Assembly (NCBI GenBank): GCA_049324115.1
Contig: JBMOMN010000038.1
Coordinates: 1 to 64,000, forward strand
Reading direction: 5' to 3'
DNA: 64,000 nt
DNA from: UBA5796 sp040752455
Lineage (GTDB): Bacteria; Chloroflexota; Anaerolineae; Anaerolineales; Villigracilaceae
The translations under genes were made by a program, and so were the position numbers. The notes below the pieces were generated by a model. It worked only from the letters and a program-made list of their open reading frames with translations, was not told the origin of the DNA and did not search any database. Below, in pieces: positions 34,196 through 42,198 of the stretch. Within the stretch, counting starts at the first letter, position 1, and the number at the start of each line of letters is the position of its first letter.

Positions 34196-37069
34196 TTATG
34201 GCCGGCTGGCCCGCTCGACCAGGTACACGATCCCGACGTACTCCTTCCCCGTCGCCTCGGACATGCCGATCTCGCAGGGGATGTTCGACGAGTAATAGCC
34301 GCCGTAGCTGCCTGAGCGCACTTCGGCGGATTCCTTTTCAGTCGCCGAAGCGGTCAGTTCGGGGTGGAGCAGGCCCCGGTCCCCGGCGAAGGCGCAGCAG
34401 CCCAGTTCGAGCGGGACGGTTGCCGAGCGGGCGCACTGCTTTGCAATCGCCAGCATCATCCCGTCCAATCCCAGTTTGCGGGCCGAGCAGTTGGGATGCA
34501 GGACCACCTCCTCGTCCACAGGGTGGAGTTCCAGCCGCGGCAGCAGCGTATCGTGGGTGAATTCGAGGCTGTCGAGGAGGGTCAATTGCTGCCAGAGAAC
34601 TTTGCTTTCTTCGTCGAGCGCCTCGGCGCAGGTGCGCAGGCTGTGGGCGCAGGAGGTCGTGTCAATCACGATGGGAGTTTTGCCGCCCTCGCTCCATTCC
34701 CAAAATTTGGCGAGGGTTTCGCGCAGGACAGCCTTGTAGGTTTCGTCGTAGCCTTTGGAGGCGAACGGCATCCCGCAGCAAACGCCTTCGACTCCCTGGG
34801 GGATTTCAAGGAAGATGTCTGCCCGCCGGGCAACGGTGATGAGCGTTTCGGCGAGTGATGCGTGTTGGGTGTTGCGCGACGGGGGAAGGCCGAGTTGGCG
34901 CGAGATGCAGGAGGGGAAGTAGATAAAATTTTTTTCACCACGGAGATCACAGAGACCACCGAGATTTTTTGTGGGATAAGGGATGGAACGGTTCCACTTT
35001 GGCAGGGTTGCGCCGGTAATTTTTTCGGCAGCCGGCAGGACAAAATGCCATTTTGTCCCACTGGCGCGATCGAAAAAGTGACCCAGGCGCACCCCCCAGC
35101 CCAGCGATTTCTCCACTAGCGAAAAATTATCCGCGACGAAGCCCGCCAGCTTTTCACTTTTTAATTTTTCCGCTCTCAGTTGCTTCGTCAACTCGCCCGT
35201 ATTGATCCCCACCGGGCAGGCCATGGCACACAAGCCGTCCACGGCGCAGGTGTCGAGGCCGTCGTAGAGATAAGAGGATTGGAGAGTAGAGAGCGTCTGG
35301 TCCGGGGAGTCCAACGTCTCCTGGCGTTGGCCCCAAAGTCGGGAGACTTTGGACTCCACTGTCAATCTGGCGATCTCGCGCTGGACCACGATCCGCTGGC
35401 GCGGGGTCAGGGTCAGGCGGCGGCTGGGGCATTTCGACTCGCAGAACCCGCACTCGATACAGGCATCCACGACCGGCGAAACAGGGGTGATCGTCTTGAC
35501 GTGGGTCACGTGCGCCTGCGGGTCCGGGTTGATCAGCACGCCGGGGCTGAGCATCCCGTCCGGGTCGAGCAGCGACTTCAGGTCGCGCATGACGGCGTAG
35601 GCCTCGGCCCCCCACTCGGTCTCGACGAACGGGGCCATGTTGCGACCGGTGCCGTGCTCGGCCTTGAGCGCCCCGTCGTACTTGCCGCTGACCACCCGCA
35701 CCAGCTCCTGGACGAAGCCGTCGAAGCGGTCTATCTCGGCCTGGGTGTTGAACGATTGGTTGATCTGGAAATGCAGGTTGCCGTCCTTGGCGTGACCGTA
35801 GATCACGCCTTCGGGGTAGCCGTGGGCGGCGAACAGGGCCTGCAGGTCGGTCACAGCATCCGCCAGGCGCGGCACGGGGAAGGCTACATCCTCGATAAGT
35901 GAGGTCGTGCCGGGTGGGCGCATCGCCCCCACCGAAGCGATGATGCCCTTGCGCGGCTTCCACAGCGCCGCCTGCCGGGCCGGGTCGAGCGTAAATTCCG
36001 GGTCGTGCAACAGGCGCAGGGATTTGAGCGTGCGGGCCGCTTCTTTTTGGAAGTGGAGGAGCGTTTCCGCCTCCCCGGCCTGGTACTCGGCGAGAATCGC
36101 CGCCGCGCCCCCGGGCAGTTCGCGCAGGAGCGGGGACACCCCCGGGCTGGATTCCACCGACCGGAGCGCGGCCCGGTCCATGATCTCCGCCGCCCGCACC
36201 CCCGACTCTCTCAGCGGGGCGATGGCCGCGGCCGCGTCCCGCACGGACTCGAAGAACAGCATCCCGGTGTATTTGTGCGAAAAATCGGGGAGGGTCTGCA
36301 AAACGGCTTCGGCGATGAACCCCAGCGTCCCCTCGGAGCCGATCAACAGGTGGACGAGGATGTCCAGCGGCGCGTCGAAGTCGAGGAAGGCGTTGAGCAG
36401 GTAGCCGTTGTTGTTTTTCATCTCGTAGCGTTTCTTGATGCGTGCTGCGAGTTGCGTGTTGGCCTTCACCCTTTTTTGGAGCTCGATAATTCCTTTGGCA
36501 ATATGCGGTTGCTCGTTCTCGAAGATTTGATGAGCATTCGGGGCAGCCGTATCCAGTACAAAGCCGTTCGGCAGGACGAAGGTCATGCTGCGGATCGTCC
36601 GGTACGCGTTCTCGGTCACACCGCAGCACATCCCGCTGGAGTTGTTGGCCAGGATGCCGCCCAACATGCAGGCGTCTATCGAGGCCGGGTCGGGACCGAT
36701 CCGCCGTTTATAAGGCTTGAGCGCGTTGTTCAGGAACCCGCCCACGATCCCGGGCTGGGCGCGCAGCAGCGCGCCGTCATTTTCCACGCGGTAACGCCCC
36801 CAATGCTTTGAAATGTCCACCAGGAGGCCATCCGTCACCGCCTGCCCGGAGAGACTGGTCCCCGCGGCCCGGAAAGTCATCGGGATACGCTGCTCCTGGC
36901 TGAACCTGAACAACGCCTGGATTTCACCAATGGAATCCGGCTGGACGACAGCCTGCGGCACGAGCCGGAAGTACGAGGCGTCGTTGGCGTAAGCGATCCG
37001 GTCAATCAGGCGGGATTTGATCCGGTTTGGTGGGAGGATGCGGGAAAGTTGGGTGTTGAGGGGATTCAT
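34196..37069 (-). CDS. FAD- and Fe-S-containing D-2-hydroxyacid (D-lactate-type) dehydrogenase
   Basis: A 957-residue enzyme with an FAD-binding domain (about 1-230, FRAAGTSLSGQAV), FAD-oxidase C-terminal domain, a ferredoxin-like region with CIECGFCESKCPS and CAVDGLCAMACP, and two CCG Fe-S domains (VEGVCCGMPFASKG, LGCCAFAGDRG). This is the layout of YdiJ-like or quinone-linked D-lactate/D-2-hydroxyglutarate dehydrogenases, which pass electrons to the quinone pool. Around residue 700 (KNLGGLCDLRGEKNFI) the frame runs through a degenerate repeat and a heptamer array (34859-34879), so linker parts are repeat-derived. No Shine-Dalgarno; a minus-strand TATACT lies at 37113-37108. Confidence 0.92.
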   Translation of the reverse strand: MNPLNTQLSRILPPNRIKSRLIDRIAYANDASYFRLVPQAVVQPDSIGEIQALFRFSQEQRIPMTFRAAGTSLSGQAVTDGLLVDISKHWGRYRVENDGALLRAQPGIVGGFLNNALKPYKRRIGPDPASIDACMLGGILANNSSGMCCGVTENAYRTIRSMTFVLPNGFVLDTAAPNAHQIFENEQPHIAKGIIELQKRVKANTQLAARIKKRYEMKNNNGYLLNAFLDFDAPLDILVHLLIGSEGTLGFIAEAVLQTLPDFSHKYTGMLFFESVRDAAAAIAPLRESGVRAAEIMDRAALRSVESSPGVSPLLRELPGGAAAILAEYQAGEAETLLHFQKEAARTLKSLRLLHDPEFTLDPARQAALWKPRKGIIASVGAMRPPGTTSLIEDVAFPVPRLADAVTDLQALFAAHGYPEGVIYGHAKDGNLHFQINQSFNTQAEIDRFDGFVQELVRVVSGKYDGALKAEHGTGRNMAPFVETEWGAEAYAVMRDLKSLLDPDGMLSPGVLINPDPQAHVTHVKTITPVSPVVDACIECGFCESKCPSRRLTLTPRQRIVVQREIARLTVESKVSRLWGQRQETLDSPDQTLSTLQSSYLYDGLDTCAVDGLCAMACPVGINTGELTKQLRAEKLKSEKLAGFVADNFSLVEKSLGWGVRLGHFFDRASGTKWHFVLPAAEKITGATLPKWNRSIPYPTKNLGGLCDLRGEKNFIYFPSCISRQLGLPPSRNTQHASLAETLITVARRADIFLEIPQGVEGVCCGMPFASKGYDETYKAVLRETLAKFWEWSEGGKTPIVIDTTSCAHSLRTCAEALDEESKVLWQQLTLLDSLEFTHDTLLPRLELHPVDEEVVLHPNCSARKLGLDGMMLAIAKQCARSATVPLELGCCAFAGDRGLLHPELTASATEKESAEVRSGSYGGYYSSNIPCEIGMSEATGKEYVGIVYLVERASRP
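34859..34879 (-). repeat. TGCGTGT heptamers inside a coding region
   Basis: TGCGTGT TGGGTGT TGCGCGA on the plus strand, read in the minus-strand gene as part of the peptide SRNTQHAS. Three units of seven keep the frame. Confidence 0.6.
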
Positions 37070-37107
37070 AGGCAGCGGAAAGTGAAGCAGAGAATGAGAC
37101 CAATTTC

Positions 37108-37149
37108 AGTATAGCACGAGCGATAGTTTTTATTGGGCTGTGCTATACT
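37108..37149. promoter_or_regulatory. divergent -10 boxes in a 10-bp inverted repeat
   Basis: AGTATAGCAC (37108-37117) is the inverse of GTGCTATACT (37140-37149). Each contains TATACT: reading left it would serve the dehydrogenase, reading right the DUF4258 gene, whose ATG (37159) is nine bases downstream. A single regulator could bind the pair. Confidence 0.55.
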
Positions 37150-37158
37150 TTGGAGGCA

Positions 37159-37437
37159 ATGTCCGAGCCGATCCCTCTCTTCGATTTCATCTTCACTGCT
37201 CACGCTCTCATGGAAATGCAGCGCCGAGGGATCGCCGAAAAAGATGTCGCCAAAACTCTTGTCGAACCTGAACAGATGGAAATTGTCCGTCCCGGAAGGG
37301 TCGTTTTCCAGAAAAAGATCGATCTGGGAGAACCGCCGAAAACCTACATATTGCGAGTTTTTGTAGACACAGATCGAAAGCGTCCTGAGGTTGTGACTGT
37401 CTACCGCACCAGTAAGGTTGAAAAGTATTGGAGGTAA
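37159..37437 (+). CDS. DUF4258 protein, possible toxin of a two-gene module
   Basis: A 92-residue protein with the DUF4258 pattern: FTAHALMEMQRRGIAEKDVAKTLVEPEQ, a short strand pair and a conserved ending TVYRTSKVEKYW. The fold is predicted RelE-like. It is followed three bases later by a DUF2283 gene, a pairing common enough to suggest a toxin-antitoxin-like unit, though activity is not proven. The only near Shine-Dalgarno (GGAGG at 37152) is two bases from the ATG, too close; with TATACT nine bases upstream the mRNA may be leaderless. Confidence 0.75.
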   Translation: MSEPIPLFDFIFTAHALMEMQRRGIAEKDVAKTLVEPEQMEIVRPGRVVFQKKIDLGEPPKTYILRVFVDTDRKRPEVVTVYRTSKVEKYWR

Positions 37438-37440
37438 GCA

Positions 37441-37647
37441 ATGAAAGTGATTTATGACCGTGACACTGACACTCTGACTATTATTTTTGCTGAGACGCCT
37501 GTAAGCGAAAGTAACGAAGACAAACCCGGGGTAATCCTGGATTATGACGCCAGCGGGAACCTCGTTTCTATGGAGATTTTGGATGCCTCCCGGCGGGTCA
37601 GCGTGCCGGGCAAGATCGAATATCAGGTTTCACCGTTAGCCGGATGA
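37441..37647 (+). CDS. DUF2283 protein
   Basis: A 68-residue DUF2283 protein: YDRDTDTLTIIFAETPVSES, then GVILDYDASGNLVSMEILDASRRV. Members are small beta-rich proteins usually next to a DUF4258 or other small partner gene, as here. It starts three bases after the partner's stop; GGAGGTAAGCA overlaps the end of that gene as ribosome-binding site. A terminator follows at 37669. Confidence 0.85.
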   Translation: MKVIYDRDTDTLTIIFAETPVSESNEDKPGVILDYDASGNLVSMEILDASRRVSVPGKIEYQVSPLAG

Positions 37648-37668
37648 CTCTCGCATCAATAACCGGGA

Positions 37669-37699
37669 ACTCCGAGTTCATCGCTCGGAGTCTTTTTTT
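37669..37699 (+). terminator. intrinsic terminator
   Basis: ACTCCGAG (37669-37676) with CTCGGAGT (37684-37691), then a run of seven T. It ends the DUF4258-DUF2283 unit. Confidence 0.88.
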
Positions 37700-37746
37700 C
37701 TCACTTCTCCCTCTTCCCAAATGCCGTTTCTTCCTGAAATTCGGTG

Positions 37747-37775
37747 TTGTGTGACAGGGGCTGGGTGGATATAAT
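37747..37775 (+). promoter_or_regulatory. promoter of the 37805 gene
   Basis: TTGTGT (37747-37752), a 17-base spacer, TATAAT (37770-37775). The start codon is 30 bases downstream with GAGGAG in between. Confidence 0.72.
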
Positions 37776-37804
37776 ATCATTACACGCAGACGAGAGGAGA
37801 AAAT

Positions 37805-38269
37805 ATGGCTTACAAAAAAATTGTCAAAAGCAACAAGAAAGACCCCCAGGTCGGCAGAAGGACAAGGATCAAAAAGGACAAAGAGTTCGAAGCCAATATC
37901 TGGGTGGAGTTCGACACCGACGACGACGCCAAGGCCTACACCGTGGAAGCCCTCGAAACGAACGTGGACGCGCCGGGCGGACACGACAACACCAGGCTGC
38001 CGTATGCCGACTCCGGCGGCAGGCCCATCACCTGGCTCAACGCCTTCCAGATCAAGCGGGGTAACAAGTTCCTCAGCAATGTCTGGTACTCGGTCTTGTT
38101 CGACAAGAGCGACGTTTCCGACGCGAAAGGAGCGGTCTACCCCTTCGTCTACCACGACGGGCGGAACCTTTCCCCGGTCACGGCCCAGGTGGATGAGACC
38201 GACCCGAGCAAAGTGAAGATCCGCCTGAACGTCGGCGACCCGGGGGTGGGGATCATCAAACCCGGTTAG
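37805..38269 (+). CDS. hypothetical 154-residue protein
   Basis: A small soluble protein without signal or membrane segment. The N-terminus is very basic (MAYKKIVKSNKKDPQVGRRTRIKKDKE), the rest beta-rich and acidic (WVEFDTDDDAKAYTVEALETNVD). It has its own promoter, GAGGAG five bases before the ATG, and normal codon use, so it is probably real and expressed. Its stop codon overlaps that of the convergent cyclase gene. I do not recognise the family. Confidence 0.68.
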   Translation: MAYKKIVKSNKKDPQVGRRTRIKKDKEFEANIWVEFDTDDDAKAYTVEALETNVDAPGGHDNTRLPYADSGGRPITWLNAFQIKRGNKFLSNVWYSVLFDKSDVSDAKGAVYPFVYHDGRNLSPVTAQVDETDPSKVKIRLNVGDPGVGIIKPG

Positions 38270-41200
38270 GCGTGGTTGGCCTTCCAGGCCGACATAATTT
38301 CCCGGTGGAACGAAACCCCCTCCAGGAACAACTCCCGCGCCGCCGCATCCGTGATGCCGGCGGCGCGGGCATTTAACATCTCGCAACCCTGCGCCAGAAG
38401 CTCCCCGGCACGCGGATCATTCAGGGCGCTCAGCACCAGGTAGCTGTTCAGGTAAACCCGGATGGGCTGGTCCGTCCCTTCGAGGCTGGCATCTTTTTGG
38501 ATGAAGGCCAGGACGCGCTCGACCGTTTCCCTGGCGAGGGATTCTTCACCCAGGATCAGGGCGGTGCGTGCGGACCCGGCAGCCGGTTCCGTTTCGAGGA
38601 CGCCCTGGTCCAGTCCCTGGCGGATCTGGACCGCGGCCCGATACACCTCCTGGGCGCGCTCGAACCGCTCCACCGCGAACAGGGCGTGGCCCAGGTAGGT
38701 CAGTGCCCAGGCCTCCCCGCTGGCCTCGCCGGACTGGCGGGCAAGGTCCAGCCCCTGTTCGGCGTATTTGATGGCCGCCTCGAAATCACCCAGGGCCTCG
38801 GCATAAGAACTCAGGTTGACCAGGGTGTATATCTCGGTATAGCGTTCGCCCGCTTCGCGGCAGACCAGCAGGTTGCGCTCGGAGAACTGGCGCGCTTTAC
38901 GGTAATCTCCCTGCAATCCGGCGATCCAGCCCAGGTTGTTCAGCAAGGCCGATTCGCCCTTGCGGTTGCCGATCTCGCGGGTGAGAGCCAGGGCTTCCTC
39001 GAAATATTTTTGGGCGGTCGAGAAATCCGCCCGCAGCCCGGCCAGTTGGCCCAGGTTATTGGTGGGCATCAGCAGGTTGCTGAGATCGCCCATGCCCTTG
39101 AAGATACCTCGCGCCTGCTCGAAATAAGCAGAAGCGCGAGCGGGTTCCGTTTCGAGCATGGCCATCCCGATCATGTTCAGCAACTGGGCTTCATTTTTGA
39201 CCAGGCGGTGCTTGCGGGCCAGTTCCACCCCCTCGTTCCCGTTTTCGATGGCTTCAGCGAAGGACCCCTGATGGAACAGGGCATCGCACATCAATAAATA
39301 GGCCTCACCGACCAGGTCATAGCGCCCGATCCTGGCGCTCATTTGCAGGGCCTCCCCGGCAAGTTCCCGGGCCAGGCGGTAATCGCCGGTATACCCGACG
39401 TAATTGACCCGGCGCAGCCTGGCCTGGATCAGTTTGTCCGTGTCGCCGATCCTGTCGGCCAGGGCTTGCAGGGTCTCCAGTTCGCGCACCTGCTCTTCGC
39501 GCTGGTCCCAGTGGGCCAGGATCTTCTCACGGTTGAGGTGCAACCGGTAACGTTTCTCCAGATCGTCTTCCGGCGTAAAGCGCAGGGCGTGTTTGTAATA
39601 GTCCAGGGCCTGGGCGTTCTGGTACTGGTCGCGGGCCACATCGCCGGCCAGTTCGAGATATTTGCGGGCTTTTTCGATCTGGTAAGCCCGCTCGGCGTGA
39701 TAAGCCAGTTCGCCGAAATAAGGGACGAGGTCGTCGGCGTAGAGTTTTTCGAGCGCTTCCACGGCCAGTCCGTGCAACTGGCGCTGGCGGGAACGCAACT
39801 GCATCGAATAGGCTGCATCGCGCATCAGGGCGTGCCTGAAAATGTAACGGATCTCGTTCAACGGGAACCAGATGTCCGACTCTTCGGCCAGGCGCACCTT
39901 CCCCGGAAGGCCGCCGTCGTGGAGCATTTCGGCCAGCAGCCGGATCTCGAACTCTCGCCCCAGCACCGCCGCAGACTGGACCACCTCGCGCACCTCGCGC
40001 GTCAACCGGTCGAGGCGGGCGACCAGGATGGACTGGATGTCGGTCGAAAGCAGGTCCACCCGGCTGGTGTCGGCCATGTCGAAGACGCCGCCGTGACGGA
40101 CGATCAGCTCGTTCTCACGCAGGTATTGGAGTACCTGCTCGACGAAGAACGGGTTGCCCTCAGCCCGCTTGCGGAGGAAATCCACCAGGCCAGGGGATAC
40201 GGGGCCGCCGAGGGTCTTGCTCGACATCTGTTCGAGCGAGGCTTCGTCCAGGCCGCCCAGGACCATCTCCCAGACCGGGAACGCGTCCACTGGCATGACA
40301 GGTTCCCCTTCCGGGCGCACCGTGGCGAGGATGGCTATCGGGTAGTGCCTCCTTTCGTCGGCGGTCAGCGTGCGGACGAGGTAAGGCAAAAAGTCCCGCG
40401 TATCGTCGTCGGCCCAATGGGCATCATCTAGGTGCAGGATCAGGGGGCGTTGTAAACTTTCGCAGCGCAGCAGCACGCTCAAGGCGATGAAAGTGTTCTG
40501 GTAGCGCTCTTTGGCGTCCAACTGGCTGTAGAGCGAGCCTTCCCAAGACAGGTTGAGCAAGGCCCCGATGAATGAACGGGTGCGCAGGAGTTCGCGGCGC
40601 AGCTCCTCGTCCGGCGTGGAAGCGGCAATTTGTTCGATGAGCCTGAAAAACCGTTCGCGGTTCTCCTCGTCGCTGCCGGTGCTGTTGACCGAAAACCGGT
40701 TCCGCAGCCAGTAACGGAAGGGGTTGAGCGAGTTACGGATGATCCCCTCGGCCTGGCAAAAGGCCCACTGGACCTCGCGACCGGCCATTCCAGCCGAAAC
40801 CTTGAACTCATGCGCCAGCCGGCTCTTGCCGACGCCCGGATCGCCTTTGACGATCATGGTCCCCGCAAAACGGGACCGCCAAAGCGGGGAAACGAAATCG
40901 TTCAGGGCGTCCAATTCGCGGGAACGGCCCTCGAAAGCCCCATGGTAGCCCTCCTCGGAGGCTTCGTTGCGTCCGGTCAGGCAATAGACATTTTGCTGGG
41001 TGGCAAAACCCTTGAATCCACGCGCTTCCGGCTCGCTGAATTTGAAACTGTCGGAAACGCGCTGGGCGACCTCACCGTCCACCCAGATTTCGCCCTTTTT
41101 GGCCGATTTCATCATCCGGGCGGCGAGGGCGATCCCCCACCCATAGCTGGTGTAATCTTCGCGGTGTTTAGCCCCGATGAACCCGGAATAGGCCAGGCGG

Positions 41201-42168
41201 TAACTCACCCCGGCGGAAAACGGCATGTCGGTTTTGGATTGGAGCGCCAGCAGGAAATTGAGGGCGCGTTCGATGTCGTTTTCGTAGGCCACCGGCGCGC
41301 CCCAGAAAATGAGCAGGTTGGCTCCCTTGTCGCCGAAATCGGGACGGAGGAAGAAGCCGCCGTAAAGCTCCTGGAGCGAGAAGACCGTTTCGATGAAGGC
41401 TGCCAGGTTATCGCCCTGCTGCACGTCCAGGGAAATATCAATGAAGACGTTGACCACCGGCCTGAACTCGCCGCGGTGGGCCAGGTTGACGATGGCCTCG
41501 GCGAAAAATTCTTCGACGTGCAGGCTTTGTGAGGGCAGGTCAGGCAAAGGCGATTCAGGAACGAGGTCGCCGAAATTTTCGAGTTTGAAGCAATCCTCCT
41601 GCCAGCTTCCGTGGATTTCGCCCACCTGTCTGCAAATCGACTCGTGCAGCCACAATTCCCCCGGCCTGGCGCGGTGCTCGGCCAGTGCGGAGGTCTCGAG
41701 CGCCTCGCCGCGAAAGCAATACGTGGCCTTGCGCCCGTCGGCGGAGCGGAAGATTTCCCAGATCGCATCGCCAAATGACAGGCCGAACTTGACCGAGACC
41801 TTGAAACTGTCTGTGGCAACCGTGTAAGTGGTGTGCTCGGCAAAATGCTCCCGGATCTGCACGGCGGCTGAAATGCAGCGCATGGCGGGCGAGATTGGGC
41901 CGTCGTCCAGGAAAACCGCGGTGATCGAATCGCCTGCAAATCCCACCACGAACCCGCCCTGGGCGTATACGCTGCCGACCAACGGCTCGAACACGGACTG
42001 CATCAGAGCCGCCAACATCTCCGAGCCGTGATGCCCAAGTTTGCCCAGGGCGTCGGCCATGGTCGAAAAGCCTGAGAGGTCCGCAAACATGGTGGCCGCT
42101 TTGAATTCTCCCCGATACTCCCCGGCATCAATTTTTTGCAGGATAAAGGTCGGGACGAGTTGATGCAT
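38266..42168 (-). CDS. dual adenylate/guanylate-cyclase-domain ATPase with TPR repeats (soluble adenylyl cyclase-like)
   Basis: A 1300-residue protein with two class III cyclase domains (about 1-200 and 230-400), an AAA/NTPase domain (P-loop GDPGVGKSRLAHEF, about residue 440; HLDDAHWADDD as Walker B), a winged-helix-like linker and about 10 TPR units to the C-terminus. In the first domain both metal-binding Asp are visible (ADLSGFS and FAGDSITAVF). The second domain has IDISLD and GDKGANLLIFWG. The order matches mammalian soluble adenylyl cyclase, where the two domains make one active site. It could make cAMP or be a signalling ATPase using cyclase folds to sense nucleotides. No cAMP receptor is encoded in the window. 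Confidence 0.88.
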   Translation of the reverse strand: MHQLVPTFILQKIDAGEYRGEFKAATMFADLSGFSTMADALGKLGHHGSEMLAALMQSVFEPLVGSVYAQGGFVVGFAGDSITAVFLDDGPISPAMRCISAAVQIREHFAEHTTYTVATDSFKVSVKFGLSFGDAIWEIFRSADGRKATYCFRGEALETSALAEHRARPGELWLHESICRQVGEIHGSWQEDCFKLENFGDLVPESPLPDLPSQSLHVEEFFAEAIVNLAHRGEFRPVVNVFIDISLDVQQGDNLAAFIETVFSLQELYGGFFLRPDFGDKGANLLIFWGAPVAYENDIERALNFLLALQSKTDMPFSAGVSYRLAYSGFIGAKHREDYTSYGWGIALAARMMKSAKKGEIWVDGEVAQRVSDSFKFSEPEARGFKGFATQQNVYCLTGRNEASEEGYHGAFEGRSRELDALNDFVSPLWRSRFAGTMIVKGDPGVGKSRLAHEFKVSAGMAGREVQWAFCQAEGIIRNSLNPFRYWLRNRFSVNSTGSDEENRERFFRLIEQIAASTPDEELRRELLRTRSFIGALLNLSWEGSLYSQLDAKERYQNTFIALSVLLRCESLQRPLILHLDDAHWADDDTRDFLPYLVRTLTADERRHYPIAILATVRPEGEPVMPVDAFPVWEMVLGGLDEASLEQMSSKTLGGPVSPGLVDFLRKRAEGNPFFVEQVLQYLRENELIVRHGGVFDMADTSRVDLLSTDIQSILVARLDRLTREVREVVQSAAVLGREFEIRLLAEMLHDGGLPGKVRLAEESDIWFPLNEIRYIFRHALMRDAAYSMQLRSRQRQLHGLAVEALEKLYADDLVPYFGELAYHAERAYQIEKARKYLELAGDVARDQYQNAQALDYYKHALRFTPEDDLEKRYRLHLNREKILAHWDQREEQVRELETLQALADRIGDTDKLIQARLRRVNYVGYTGDYRLARELAGEALQMSARIGRYDLVGEAYLLMCDALFHQGSFAEAIENGNEGVELARKHRLVKNEAQLLNMIGMAMLETEPARASAYFEQARGIFKGMGDLSNLLMPTNNLGQLAGLRADFSTAQKYFEEALALTREIGNRKGESALLNNLGWIAGLQGDYRKARQFSERNLLVCREAGERYTEIYTLVNLSSYAEALGDFEAAIKYAEQGLDLARQSGEASGEAWALTYLGHALFAVERFERAQEVYRAAVQIRQGLDQGVLETEPAAGSARTALILGEESLARETVERVLAFIQKDASLEGTDQPIRVYLNSYLVLSALNDPRAGELLAQGCEMLNARAAGITDAAARELFLEGVSFHREIMSAWKANHA

Positions 42169-42198
42169 GGATTTCCTTTTCGAAACGATATTGTAGCA

